64,000 nt of DNA from Hyphomicrobiales bacterium. Lineage in GTDB: Bacteria; Pseudomonadota; Alphaproteobacteria; Rhizobiales; Rhizobiaceae. This document shows positions 1-8,309 of the stretch, one piece after another. A program made the position numbers and the translations under genes. The stretch is taken from positions 548,997 to 612,996 of the forward strand of contig UEGR01000003.1 in the NCBI GenBank assembly GCA_900465685.1. Reading direction: 5' to 3'. Position 1 is the stretch's first letter. Every line of letters begins with the position of its first letter. Under the pieces are notes generated by a model. It saw nothing but the letters and a program-made list of their open reading frames with translations. It searched no databases and was not told the DNA's origin.

Positions 1-510
1 GGTGATTTCCATACGCATGGTTTCAGGGTTGAACGCTGATCCGACAGGGTTCTGCATCCAGCCATTGGCGATGAGAATCCACAGAGCGGAAAAATTCGAA
101 CCCGCCGCAACCGCATAGGTCGCGATCAGGTGGCCGACCTTGGAAAGACGGTCCCAACCGAAGAAGAACAGACCAACGAAGGTCGCCTCAAGGAAGAAGG
201 CCATCAGGCCCTCAATGGCGAGCGGGGCACCGAAAATATCGCCCACATAATGGCTGTAATAGCTCCAGTTCATGCCGAACTGGAATTCCATCACAATACC
301 CGTCGCGACACCGATCGCGAAGTTGATGCCAAACAGAGTACCCCAGAATTTCGTCATCTGTCGCCAGATGAGTCGCCCCGTCATCACATAAACGGTTTCC
401 ATGATGGCCAGCAGCACGGAAAGACCCAACGTCAGAGGTACGAAGAGGAAGTGATAAAGTGCCGTGATTGCAAACTGCAATCGCGACAGGGAGACAATAT
501 CGAGTTCCAT
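1..510 (-). CDS. cydA: Cytochrome bd ubiquinol oxidase subunit I (5' part, gene runs off the window)
   Basis: Only the first 170 codons are present; the rest lies left of position 1. CydA is the haem-carrying catalytic subunit of the high-affinity cytochrome bd quinol oxidase in the inner membrane. The start [14 protein letters not shown] is typical of the family, His20 in ALYHFLF matches the conserved N-terminal haem ligand, and the MEFQFG and [10 protein letters not shown] signatures are both visible. Several hydrophobic helices are present. The best Shine-Dalgarno (AGGAGGG, near 537-543) lies about 27 nt upstream, too far to be ideal, but no ATG, GTG or TTG closer to it is in frame. It follows cydC after a 247-nt gap holding a long palindrome, so cydAB may also have its own promoter. 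cydB is expected just outside the window. Confidence 0.95.
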   Translation of the reverse strand, partial: MELDIVSLSRLQFAITALYHFLFVPLTLGLSVLLAIMETVYVMTGRLIWRQMTKFWGTLFGINFAIGVATGIVMEFQFGMNWSYYSHYVGDIFGAPLAIEGLMAFFLEATFVGLFFFGWDRLSKVGHLIATYAVAAGSNFSALWILIANGWMQNPVGSAFNPETMRMEIT

Positions 511-643
511 CTTTTTCAGCCGGAAATTCCCGGCCCTCCTAGAGCATTCGCGACCGGGAGATTTCACCGGAATCGCAAAATGCGACCAAAACGATATAAT
601 GTTGCACGCCGCATAAATTGGCAGACGCGACGCGCCTTCGCGT

Positions 644-671
644 AACGGACACCGTCATGACATTGTCCGTT
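644..671. promoter_or_regulatory. 28-bp interrupted palindrome between cydC and cydA
   Basis: The arms AACGGACA (644-651) and TGTCCGTT (664-671) are perfect reverse complements, and they enclose a perfect 8-bp palindrome GTCATGAC (654-661). All share one centre at 657/658; only two base pairs are mismatched. No T-run follows on the minus strand, so it does not look like an intrinsic terminator. Its place about 134 nt upstream of cydA, inside an unusually long gap for this operon, suggests an operator for a separate cydAB promoter. The binding protein is unknown to me. Confidence 0.5.
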
Positions 672-757
672 TGAAAAGAAGAGCGGATGAAAAGCCGCCC
701 GTCGTTTCCATTCTCGATTGTTGGCAAAGCCCCGATATCTGGACCCTGCCCGCCCGG

Positions 758-2440
758 TCACCTCATAGATTCGAGGATTTCACCGAAGCGCTGGTCACTC
801 ATGCGCACAGACTCAACTAGAGCGCCTTGATTTAAAACAATGATGCGGTCGCAAATCCGCGCTTCGCGCTGGATATGTGTCGCAACCAACAGGGTATGTC
901 CGCCTGCCTGCGTCCGAAGCCGCGTCAACACGTCTTCAGCAACGGCCCCATCCAACCCTTCGGTCGGTTCATCGAGAAGCCACAAGGACGATTCGCTTAA
1001 GAACAGTCGCGCCAATGCAAGACGTCGCGCCTGCCCGCCGGACAATCCAAAACCACCCTCGCCCAGCATCGTGTCGAGGCCTGCTGGCAAGGTTTCTACG
1101 AACTCTCCGAGACCGGCTGTGTGCAAAGCCTGCATCAGTGTTGTGTCGTCTGCATCCGGCCTGGCCAGTCGCAGATTGTCGCGAAGACTGTCCTGAAAAA
1201 GTTCGGTGCGCTGGGTCAGCAAACTGCTGGCCAGCACGTCCGCACTGCCATCCATCGCCGGGATTTCACCTGCGAGCAGGTTGAACAGGGTCGACTTGCC
1301 CGCGCCGCTGGTTCCGACAATGGCAACACGTTCGCCCGCTTCGACCGTGAGGTTGATGGTTTTCAAGGCATCGATGGCCGCGTCTTCGTGGCGGACAGAT
1401 AGATTACGAAGCTCCACAGCAATGCCATCCGGTGGCGTGGGCAGACCTGTAATCGACGCTCCCTCACACAATTGCGGCCCAACCCGCCGTGCAGCCAGAA
1501 TGGTGCGCCCCAGTTCCATCGCACCACGCCGCAGCGCCACGAATGGTTCCATTGCGCCGAGAATAACAAGCATAGCCAGTGCGGCGACCGGCGCGCCGAT
1601 TGTCCCGGACTGAACAAGCCAGCCAGCGCCAATCAGGCCGCCAGCCAGAAGTCCGGCATGTGCCACACCGAGGCCAGCGCCGGTCCGGATCTCAACGCGA
1701 TTGAGCGTACGGTCAGCCGCAGCGACATAACGATCTGCCCGGACGAGCGCATCGTTTTGCGCCTGCATCCGCCCCGCCATGAGCAATTCCGTCTGGCCCG
1801 CAACCAGATCGACCGCGCGGGCGCGCAGTGCTTCCGAGCCCTTGGCGCGCCTGCGCATCGGCATTTCCGAACGCCGCGCAGCAAATAGAGGCAGGCTCAA
1901 GCCGACGATCAAAAGCACAAGTGCAACGGCAAGCCCGAATAACGGATGCATCAGTGCCAGCGCAAGACCTGCCACCAATGCGGTTGCAAGTGCAGCACCT
2001 ATCGGCACGACGACACGCAGATAGAGCGAATCCAGTGCATCGATATCCGCAGTCAGACGGAATAGAAGCCGTGCTGGTCGCTTTAAAAGTGCATTGGCTG
2101 CGGCGGGTCTCGCCCAGCTGCGAAACAGCTTTTCGCGTAATGCCGCCAGAATGGCGAGCGTTGCATCATGGGTGACAAGACGTTCGAGATAACGTGCACC
2201 CGTCCGCACAATTGCCAGGAACCGGATACCCGCTGCCGGTGCAAAGACATCGAACACAATAGCTGTAGCTACACTCAAGCCTGCAATGGCCGTTGCTGTG
2301 ATGAACCAGCCAGAGAGGCCAAGCAGTGCTATACCAGCCAGAACAGTGACCGTCGCGGCTGCAATGCCTGCATAGAGAGCAGCACCCTTGGTTCTGAAAA
2401 ACAGGCGCAGGATTGGGCGGAGCGCTTGCAGACCGTTCAT
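758..2440 (-). CDS. cydC: Thiol reductant ABC exporter subunit CydC
   Basis: CydC is one half of the heterodimeric CydDC ABC exporter, which moves glutathione/cysteine to the periplasm and is needed to assemble cytochrome bd. The 560-residue product starts MNGLQALRPILRLF. It has a transmembrane domain over roughly residues 1-310 and a nucleotide-binding domain with Walker A GTSGAGKST (about 378-386), signature LSGGQ (about 463) and Walker B LWLLDEPTEG (about 485). I chose the ATG at 2440 over an upstream in-frame start because GAGGAGGGCAGCCGA sits just before it and the start forms an ATGA overlap with the cydD stop, which implies translational coupling. Confidence 0.95.
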   Translation of the reverse strand: MNGLQALRPILRLFFRTKGAALYAGIAAATVTVLAGIALLGLSGWFITATAIAGLSVATAIVFDVFAPAAGIRFLAIVRTGARYLERLVTHDATLAILAALREKLFRSWARPAAANALLKRPARLLFRLTADIDALDSLYLRVVVPIGAALATALVAGLALALMHPLFGLAVALVLLIVGLSLPLFAARRSEMPMRRRAKGSEALRARAVDLVAGQTELLMAGRMQAQNDALVRADRYVAAADRTLNRVEIRTGAGLGVAHAGLLAGGLIGAGWLVQSGTIGAPVAALAMLVILGAMEPFVALRRGAMELGRTILAARRVGPQLCEGASITGLPTPPDGIAVELRNLSVRHEDAAIDALKTINLTVEAGERVAIVGTSGAGKSTLFNLLAGEIPAMDGSADVLASSLLTQRTELFQDSLRDNLRLARPDADDTTLMQALHTAGLGEFVETLPAGLDTMLGEGGFGLSGGQARRLALARLFLSESSLWLLDEPTEGLDGAVAEDVLTRLRTQAGGHTLLVATHIQREARICDRIIVLNQGALVESVRMSDQRFGEILESMR

Positions 2441-4215
2441 TCGGCTGCCCTCCTCTGCCAAAGCGGATCAGTATCCTGACAAGAGTCCAAGCGTATGATG
2501 CGATCCATCCTGCGCGCCAGTCCCTCATCATGGGTGGCGACAATCAGGGTCTTGCCCTTGGCCAGCCGCAACAGACTGTCGGCAATATGCCTGGCTGTCT
2601 CACTGTCGAGATGGGCCGTTGGCTCGTCGGCCAGAATAATATCGGCCTTAGGATCGACCGCGATGCGAGCCAGCGCGAGCCGCAAGGCTTCACCGCCCGA
2701 AAGCCCGGCCCCGTTTTCCCCGATAACACCATTGCCGGTGATGCCAGCAACATGCGCGAGCGCCATATCGTCGATGATCGCGGCAGTTGATCTGGCAGCG
2801 GCTTCACGCCCGAGCGTGATATTGTGCCGTGCCGAGCCTGCAAAAATATGGGGCCTTTGACCGACCCAGCTCATACGCTGGCGCGAGACCGTCGCATTTT
2901 CGGGCGTCATGCTCGTGCCGCCGAACCGTATTGCGCCTGTTTGCGGCGCTGCCAGTCCAGCGATCAACGCCAGAATGGTGGACTTACCATAACCGCTCGG
3001 CGCAAGCAGCGCGACATGCTCCCCCGCCTCGATTGTCAGGTTGAAATCTGTCAAAACCGAAGGACCTGCCGGATATTGAAAGCCGACATCGCGTAGTTGA
3101 ACAGAGGGGGCCGATTCTTCCAGTCCACCCGCCGTGGCGCTGCTGTTGCCGACAACAGGCATGGAATGGCGACTGAGCTTTTCCAGCGCATCGATGGCGG
3201 CTTCGCCCGATGCACGGTCATGCCAGACGGCGGAAAGGTCACGCAGCGGCTCAAAGAAAGCAGGCGACAGAAGCAGGATAAACAGGCCTTCGCCGAGCGT
3301 CAGTTTGTGTCCCCAGGCACCGAACTGCAATGTGCCAAGCAGGTGGAAGCCGATATAGACGGCCACCATGGCTACACCAAGCGCTGCAAAAAGCTCCAGC
3401 ACGGCAGAAGACAGGAATGCAATCCGCAGGACTTTCATTGTCTTCGTGCGCAGGGTCTCGGCATTTTCACGCAGCCGCGTGGCGGTGGCATCGACGGCAT
3501 GAAAACTGCGGATCGTGGTCAAGCCGCGCAGGCGGTCCAGCAGAAAACCATTCATCCCGCCAAGCGCTACAAGCTGCTTCTCACTCGCGGCTTTCGCGCG
3601 CCAGCCAATCAGCGCCATGAAAATCGGGATCAAAGGTGCGGCAACGAGCAAAACCAGTGCCGCTGCCCATGAAAACCAGAAGACGGCCAGCAGGATCGCC
3701 AGCGGCACCAGCATGACCCGAATGCGCACCGGCACAAAACGCGACAGATAGGGCACGACCATCTCGGCCTGTTCGGCGAGAATGCTTGCAGCCTCGCCTG
3801 ACGATGGCCGCGCTGTGTCGAGTGGAGAACGGCTGGAAAGCGCTGTGACAGCCCGTTCACGCAAAGCTGTCAGTTCGGCGCGGGCGGCATCGAATGCCTT
3901 GGCTGCGCCCGCACTGTCAATCAGGCTGCGCAGGCATCCCAGCACGAATATGCCCAGTGCTGCATAATAAATTCTGTTGTCGAAACCCGTATCGGCGAGA
4001 CATCCGATGGCATAGGCGATCAGTCCCGCCTGCGGCAGCCATAGAAGTGCTGCCAGTGCCTGAAGATTTGCCCCCCGCCGAAGCATGGCCGGAACTGGCC
4101 GGCGCTCAGAACGACGCTTGGAAGGACTTGAGCGGCGCTTGCCGCCTGTCGCCTCTCCGTCGTCTGGCGTTAGCTTTTCCGCCAGTTGCTCCGTTTGGGG
4201 GACATCAGATGTCAA
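2437..4215 (-). CDS. cydD: Thiol reductant ABC exporter subunit CydD
   Basis: This is the partner subunit of CydC in the inner-membrane CydDC exporter required for cytochrome bd maturation. The 592-residue product has a basic, poorly conserved N-terminal tail of about 45 residues, then a transmembrane domain with six predicted helices. The nucleotide-binding domain has Walker A PSGYGKST (about 404-411), signature LSGGE (about 508) and Walker B ADIILADEPT (about 525). The start is a TTG at 4215. It is supported by AAGGAGCC about 12 nt upstream and by its overlap with the TGA stop of the regulator gene. Gene order regulator-cydD-cydC-cydA makes one transcription unit. Confidence 0.95.
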   Translation of the reverse strand: MTSDVPQTEQLAEKLTPDDGEATGGKRRSSPSKRRSERRPVPAMLRRGANLQALAALLWLPQAGLIAYAIGCLADTGFDNRIYYAALGIFVLGCLRSLIDSAGAAKAFDAARAELTALRERAVTALSSRSPLDTARPSSGEAASILAEQAEMVVPYLSRFVPVRIRVMLVPLAILLAVFWFSWAAALVLLVAAPLIPIFMALIGWRAKAASEKQLVALGGMNGFLLDRLRGLTTIRSFHAVDATATRLRENAETLRTKTMKVLRIAFLSSAVLELFAALGVAMVAVYIGFHLLGTLQFGAWGHKLTLGEGLFILLLSPAFFEPLRDLSAVWHDRASGEAAIDALEKLSRHSMPVVGNSSATAGGLEESAPSVQLRDVGFQYPAGPSVLTDFNLTIEAGEHVALLAPSGYGKSTILALIAGLAAPQTGAIRFGGTSMTPENATVSRQRMSWVGQRPHIFAGSARHNITLGREAAARSTAAIIDDMALAHVAGITGNGVIGENGAGLSGGEALRLALARIAVDPKADIILADEPTAHLDSETARHIADSLLRLAKGKTLIVATHDEGLARRMDRIIRLDSCQDTDPLWQRRAAE

Positions 4216-4796
4216 TCTCGCTTAGGCTCCTTCTTGGCCGATGTTCGCCCACGTCCCAAAGCCACGATCCTGTCGGTGGTTTCGAGGAAACGGGTTACCT
4301 TGGCGCCAAGCGCCAGCAGGCTTGTCAGACGGTCCGTATCGAGCTTCTTGACGTCGTCGTACCAGTTGGTCAGCCGCTCGATCAGGCTGTACATGTCTTT
4401 CATGCGCTCCTGCGCATAACGATCACCGTCGTCCTGCGGTGCTTCCATCAGCACTTCGCGCAAAACGGACAGGGTTGGGTCAATCTCGCGCTTCTTGCGC
4501 TCTTCAGCGAGTGTGCGCAGAATTTGCCAGACATCATCCGGCGTCGTGAAGAAATCGCGACGGTCGCCGGGAATGTGCTTCAAGAGCACGAGGTTCCAGC
4601 CCTGCAGTTCGCGTATGCCCATGGAGACATTCGAGCGTGACACACCAAGCGCGTCGACGATCTCGTCAGCGCACATGGGTTGAGGCGACAGATAAAGCAG
4701 CGCGTAAATCTGCCCTACCGTGCGGTTGATGCCCCAACGGCTGCCCATCTCTCCAAAGTGGAGCACGAACGACTGAACGATTGGCGACAATTCCAA
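4212..4796 (-). CDS. GbsR/MarR-type transcriptional regulator of the cyd operon
   Basis: This 194-residue winged-helix protein resembles the GbsR branch of the MarR superfamily. The N-terminal region (about residues 20-85) contains the helix-turn-helix segment ADEIVDALGVSRSNVSMGIREL and the wing KHIPGDRRDFF. The C-terminal half is helical and probably mediates dimerisation. The start is TTG at 4796, with GGGAGAGAG about 6 nt upstream. It is the first gene of the cyd operon and overlaps cydD by a few bases, so it is probably a local regulator of terminal oxidase expression. A perfect inverted repeat just upstream (4814-4831) would fit autoregulation. The ligand or signal cannot be told from sequence. 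Confidence 0.85.
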   Translation of the reverse strand: MELSPIVQSFVLHFGEMGSRWGINRTVGQIYALLYLSPQPMCADEIVDALGVSRSNVSMGIRELQGWNLVLLKHIPGDRRDFFTTPDDVWQILRTLAEERKKREIDPTLSVLREVLMEAPQDDGDRYAQERMKDMYSLIERLTNWYDDVKKLDTDRLTSLLALGAKVTRFLETTDRIVALGRGRTSAKKEPKRD

Positions 4797-5178
4797 AATT
4801 CTCTCTCCCGTATTTTCTGAACTTTCAGAAATTACTGAAATCCAGATAATCTAAATGATGAAAACCTTCAATCCGCCTGACCATTGATGCGCCGCATCTG
4901 GACAATTGGCCGCAGCCCACAGCACTCCTCCAAATGCCATCGGCCGCTCCTTCCGGACCAAACAGGCCGCAGGCAATACGCTTCAGATTCGGGAAAGAGC
5001 GAATATCGTGACCGAACAAGAGGATATGAGTCTTTAAGCGAACCCGAAAAAGCTCAGTCCGTTCGTCCGAAAAACGATGGCGGCCCTTCCTGGAAGAAGC
5101 CGCTGATTTTCCCCGTTCTGCACTGCGGAAAAGCCTAAAACGCCCCTTCCGCACCCTCAAGCATGATGTCTGCCGGCC
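4797..5178. other. Intergenic region between the mnh operon end and the cyd operon start
   Basis: This 382-bp stretch holds the promoter region of the regulator-cyd operon at its left end. It receives the 3' end of the minus-strand mnh operon at its right end. A minus-strand reading frame from 5160 to 4825 exists, but it lacks a convincing ribosome binding site and resembles no family I know. A weak GCGGAA...TTCCGC hairpin (5125-5152) lies just past mnhG and lacks a T-run. I see no RNA gene here. Confidence 0.6.
4814..4831. promoter_or_regulatory. Candidate operator of the cyd-operon GbsR/MarR regulator
   Basis: TTTCTGAA (4814-4821) and TTCAGAAA (4824-4831) form a perfect 8-bp inverted repeat around CT. 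It begins 18 nt upstream of the TTG start of the regulator gene. A further related half, ACTGAAA, follows at 4834-4840. Size, symmetry and position fit a MarR-superfamily operator controlling its own operon; the protein-DNA match is inference. Confidence 0.55.
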
Positions 5179-5532
5179 TCAATCGGGGTCGGAAGATGAA
5201 GGCAGCTCCTTGCTGTCCTGCGTTGTGTCGCGATGGATCACAGCGCGGCTGAGCAGCATGAGCGTCACCGGCGTTGTGATGACCACAAAGACGGTAATCA
5301 ATACTTCATGCAGAATCGGCTTCGATTGCAAGATGGAGAAAAATATGATCGAAGCGATCAAGATTCCCCCAGCCCCAAAAGAAGAGCCGATGGTCGGTGC
5401 GTGAATGCGTTCGTAAAAGGTCTTGAAACGCACCAGGCCAATGCATCCGACGAGCGTCAGGAAAGCACCGGCGACGAGAAAAAACGAAATGAGAATGGCG
5501 GCCCAAAGCGGGATTTCGGCTGCATGGATCAT
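5179..5532 (-). CDS. mnhG: Na+/H+ (or K+/H+) antiporter subunit G
   Basis: MnhG/MrpG/PhaG is a small membrane subunit of the multi-subunit Mrp-type cation/proton antiporter. The 117-residue product starts MIHAAEIPLWAAIL and has three hydrophobic helices, with the family motif LVRFKTFYERIHAPT between the first two. The reading frame extends further upstream, but ATG 5532 is preferred: GGGGAGGTGATCG precedes it and it overlaps the mnhF stop as ATGA. It is the last gene of the operon. Its C-terminal tail is polar and serine/aspartate-rich. The rhizobial name is phaG. Confidence 0.93.
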   Translation of the reverse strand: MIHAAEIPLWAAILISFFLVAGAFLTLVGCIGLVRFKTFYERIHAPTIGSSFGAGGILIASIIFFSILQSKPILHEVLITVFVVITTPVTLMLLSRAVIHRDTTQDSKELPSSSDPD

Positions 5533-5810
5533 TCGATCACCTCCCCGCGCATCAGGAATTTCGCAAGTGCGACGGTGGCAACGAAACCAAGCAACGCGAT
5601 GATCAGCGCAGCCTCGAAATAGATATCGCTGCCGGTGCGAATGCCGAAGGTGATCAGCAGCAGCAGCGCGTTGAGATAAAGGGCGTCGGTGGCGAGCACG
5701 CGGTCCTGAGCCCGTGGGCCAACCAGCAGGCGATAAACAGCGCAACCCATGGCGGCGATCAGCATCAATTGCGCGGCGAGCAGAGACCAGAAGATGACAA
5801 CGGCACTCAT
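5529..5810 (-). CDS. mnhF: Na+/H+ (or K+/H+) antiporter subunit F
   Basis: This 93-residue, three-helix membrane subunit of the Mrp/Mnh/Pha antiporter has the family signature GPRAQDRVLATDALYLNALL between helices one and two. Its stop codon overlaps the mnhG start (ATGA) and its own start overlaps the end of mnhE, so the genes are translationally coupled. Length and topology match the family. Confidence 0.94.
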   Translation of the reverse strand: MSAVVIFWSLLAAQLMLIAAMGCAVYRLLVGPRAQDRVLATDALYLNALLLLITFGIRTGSDIYFEAALIIALLGFVATVALAKFLMRGEVIE

Positions 5811-6319
5811 GCGGATTTCTCCTTCTCGACGACGTCTCCTGCCCCGAAAATCGTAATCAGCGGCTTTTCATATTTTTGCTTGATCAGATCGCGCCAGACC
5901 TGCGCTTCTTCAAGGTCGAGTACGTGAATGGTCAGTTCGCGGCGCGCGCTGTGGTGATCCACCCAGGCCGTGCCGGGCGTTGCGGTCACCACACAGGCGA
6001 GTACCGCCAGCGCGGTGCGATTTTCCAGCTCCAGCGGGATAACCACAAAACCGGGGCGGCGCTTTCTTCCAGAAAGGATGATGCGCGCCACAGTGATGTT
6101 CGAACTCAGAATATCAAGGCTGAACGTGACGAAAAGCCGGAGCATCGCCGGGATCGAGCGAATATGATTTTTCTGTGGTTGGAGCGCCGTCATGATCTGG
6201 CAGGCGAACAGCGCGATGACCACGCCAAGAATGAGCTGCGCGGGGGTAAAGCCGTTCAGCAGCAGCCAGAACAGAAGCAGCGACACGAACAACAGCGGAT
6301 ATGGCAGGATTTTTCTCAT
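5807..6319 (-). CDS. mnhE: Na+/H+ (or K+/H+) antiporter subunit E
   Basis: This is the MnhE/PhaE subunit, 170 residues. The N-terminal half has two or three hydrophobic helices (FVSLLLFWLLLNGFTPAQLI). A soluble C-terminal half carries the family stretch ALAVLACVVTATPGTAWVDH, followed by an alpha/beta domain. Both ends overlap neighbouring genes by four bases. It is required for assembly of the antiporter complex in the family; its direct part in ion movement is not settled. Confidence 0.94.
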   Translation of the reverse strand: MRKILPYPLLFVSLLLFWLLLNGFTPAQLILGVVIALFACQIMTALQPQKNHIRSIPAMLRLFVTFSLDILSSNITVARIILSGRKRRPGFVVIPLELENRTALAVLACVVTATPGTAWVDHHSARRELTIHVLDLEEAQVWRDLIKQKYEKPLITIFGAGDVVEKEKSA

Positions 6320-7971
6320 TCTACCTCCGCCGCTTGCGTGCCCGTCGTCTTGGTCGTGTTATGCTCAACCTTGGGCGCCTTGAGAACACTATCGATATAA
6401 TCGGATGGATGGTGTAGCGAACGTGCCGTTTCGTCCATGTAGCGCATGGCGGGACCAGCTGCGATTGTCAGCGCAAGACAAAGTGCCAGCAGCCCGGCAA
6501 TCGGCACCACTTCGCGCACCAGAACGCGCGGCACATTGCCTTCGAGCGACGCCCAGAAAGTGCGGATACCGGTACGTGTCATGGCAATCAACGCCGAAAG
6601 ACCGGACAGCAGGATCAGCGCAATCAGCGCCCAGCTTGCCGGACTGACCGGCATCGCCAGTTGCGGCGTTGGTCCATCGCCGTTGAACACCGCAGCCAGG
6701 ATCAAGAACTTGGCGATAAAGCCCGAGAACGGTGGCAGGCCGATCAGCAAAATGGCGCATATCGCAAAGAACGTACCGAGGATGGCAAGAGTGGCAGGCA
6801 GGACCGCGCCCACCTCTTCCTCTTCTTCTTCCTCTTCGTCATCGCCATAGGCTTCCATCGTCACCGCGAGAACGTTGGCGGCGGCATCCTGTCCGCGCTC
6901 GACAAGTTCGATCAGCAGGAAGAATGCAGCGATCGTGAGCGTGGAACTGACCATATAGAACAATGCAGCTCCAGCCATGGCGGTGTTACCACTACCGATG
7001 GCAGCCAACAGCGTGCCCGAGGAAACGAGAATGCTGTAGCTCGCAAGCCTGCCCATGGCCTGCGATGCAACCACGCCGATCAGGCCAAAAGCGAGCGTGA
7101 TCATGCCGCCGAAATAGAGCCAGTCATTGCCAAAACCGTAGGACGAGCCAGCGCCAATGCCGAACATCAGCGGCGACAGGCGCAACAGCACATAAATGCC
7201 AACCTTGCTCATGATCGCGAAGATCGCGGCAACAGGCGCTGCGGCCGCCGTATAGGTCGGCGCAAGCCAGAAATTGAGCGGCCACATGCCCGCTTTGATC
7301 AGGAACGCCACACCGAGAACCGCAGCACCGGCTTCAAGCAACATACGATCTTCAGGCGCAACCTGTGTGATCCGCTGCGCGAGGTCAGCCATGTTCAGCG
7401 TGCCGGTAACACCGTAGATCAGGCTCACGCCGATCAGGAAGAGCGAAGACGCCACCAGATTGACTGCGATGTAATGGAGACCCGCCTTAACGCGTGCCGG
7501 ACCGGAGCCGTACAGCGCCAGACCATAGGAGGCGGCGAGCATGACCTCGAAGAAAACGAACAGGTTGAACAGGTCGCCCGTCAGGAATGCGCCGTTCAAG
7601 CCCATCAGCAAGAGCTGGAAGATCGTATGGAAATGCGGGCTTGCCTTGTGCCAATGCGCCAGCGCAAAGCTGAGTGCGGCCATGCCGAGCAGGCTCGCCA
7701 GAAGCAGCATCATTGCCGCCAGCCTGTCGAGCACCAGCACGATGCCAAAAGGCGCGGGCCAGTTGCCGATGAGATAAACAATTGCTTCGGGCGCTTTTTC
7801 GCTGGCCATAGCCACAAGCGTGCAGGCAATGCCGATCAGGCCAAGTGTCGAGAGCGAATTGATCGCCATCTTCAGCTTGCGGCTGCGTTCGTCGATCAAC
7901 AGCAGAACCGCTGCCGTTACCAGCGGCAGAAGGATCGGAGCAACGATGAGGTGTGATTTCCAATCCATCAT
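6316..7971 (-). CDS. mnhD: Na+/H+ (or K+/H+) antiporter subunit D
   Basis: This 551-residue NuoM/NuoN-like proton-translocating subunit of the Mrp antiporter has about fourteen hydrophobic helices. The hallmark region includes LLLMGLNGAFLTGDLFNLFVFFEVML and a lysine-containing helix FLIKAGMWPLNFWLAPTY. An oddity is a run of eight glutamates preceded by two aspartates in the loop around residue 380, encoded by a GAA/GAG tract (6814-6837). Such a strongly acidic insertion is not a normal family feature, and it splits two helices in the C-terminal third. The gene overlaps mnhC and mnhE. Confidence 0.94.
   Translation of the reverse strand: MMDWKSHLIVAPILLPLVTAAVLLLIDERSRKLKMAINSLSTLGLIGIACTLVAMASEKAPEAIVYLIGNWPAPFGIVLVLDRLAAMMLLLASLLGMAALSFALAHWHKASPHFHTIFQLLLMGLNGAFLTGDLFNLFVFFEVMLAASYGLALYGSGPARVKAGLHYIAVNLVASSLFLIGVSLIYGVTGTLNMADLAQRITQVAPEDRMLLEAGAAVLGVAFLIKAGMWPLNFWLAPTYTAAAAPVAAIFAIMSKVGIYVLLRLSPLMFGIGAGSSYGFGNDWLYFGGMITLAFGLIGVVASQAMGRLASYSILVSSGTLLAAIGSGNTAMAGAALFYMVSSTLTIAAFFLLIELVERGQDAAANVLAVTMEAYGDDEEEEEEEEVGAVLPATLAILGTFFAICAILLIGLPPFSGFIAKFLILAAVFNGDGPTPQLAMPVSPASWALIALILLSGLSALIAMTRTGIRTFWASLEGNVPRVLVREVVPIAGLLALCLALTIAAGPAMRYMDETARSLHHPSDYIDSVLKAPKVEHNTTKTTGTQAAEVE
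6814..6837 (-). repeat. GAR trinucleotide tract encoding eight glutamates in mnhD
   Basis: Eight consecutive GAA/GAG codons, preceded by GAT GAC, form a purine-only tract on the coding strand. Length changes by slippage in whole codons would keep the frame and vary the acidic patch of the MnhD loop. No second copy was noticed. Confidence 0.8.
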
Positions 7972-8309
7972 CAGTTCTCCTTGCCGTCGACATGGTCGGT
8001 GCGTGTCAGACCGCGCGAAGCGAGCAGCACGACAAGGAAGAGCGCCGTCATGGCGAAGCCGATAACGATTGCCGTCAGCACAAGCGCCTGCGGCACCGGA
8101 TCGGTATATTGAGCGGCCTGTACGTCCAGACCGGAGTCCAGAACCGGCGGCGCATTGGAACGCAGCCGTCCCATCGAGAAGATGAACAGATTAACCGCAT
8201 AGGAGATCAGCGACAGGCCGATCGCCACCTGGAACGTGCGCGGGCGCAGCACCAGCCAGACGCCGGACGCCATCAGCACACCGATTGCGAGAGCAAGAAC
8301 CAGCTCCAT
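7971..8309 (-). CDS. mnhC: Na+/H+ (or K+/H+) antiporter subunit C
   Basis: This NuoK-like subunit is 112 residues with three helices. It shows the family pattern AIGVLMASGVWLVLRPRTFQVAIGLSL and a second-helix segment with YAVNLFIFSMG, then DPVPQALVLTAIVIGFAMTA. It overlaps mnhD by one base and the mnhAB stop by one base. Length and sequence are fully typical. Confidence 0.95.
   Translation of the reverse strand: MELVLALAIGVLMASGVWLVLRPRTFQVAIGLSLISYAVNLFIFSMGRLRSNAPPVLDSGLDVQAAQYTDPVPQALVLTAIVIGFAMTALFLVVLLASRGLTRTDHVDGKEN

Noticed and set aside
541-600. Third copy of the dispersed repeat before cydA
   Set aside because: Starts AGAGCATT and has CAAAACGA at its end, but the middle does not align with the other two copies.
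5125-5152. Terminator after mnhG
   Set aside because: The GCGGAA/TTCCGC stem is short with a 16-nt loop and no adequate T-run.
4825-5160. Possible 111-residue minus-strand gene upstream of the cyd regulator
   Set aside because: Highly basic, no ribosome binding site, no recognisable domain, and it would cover the regulator promoter.
6661-7956. 431-codon plus-strand frame across mnhD
   Set aside because: Antisense to mnhD, rich in Q, R and H as expected from the complement of membrane-protein codons; no family resemblance.
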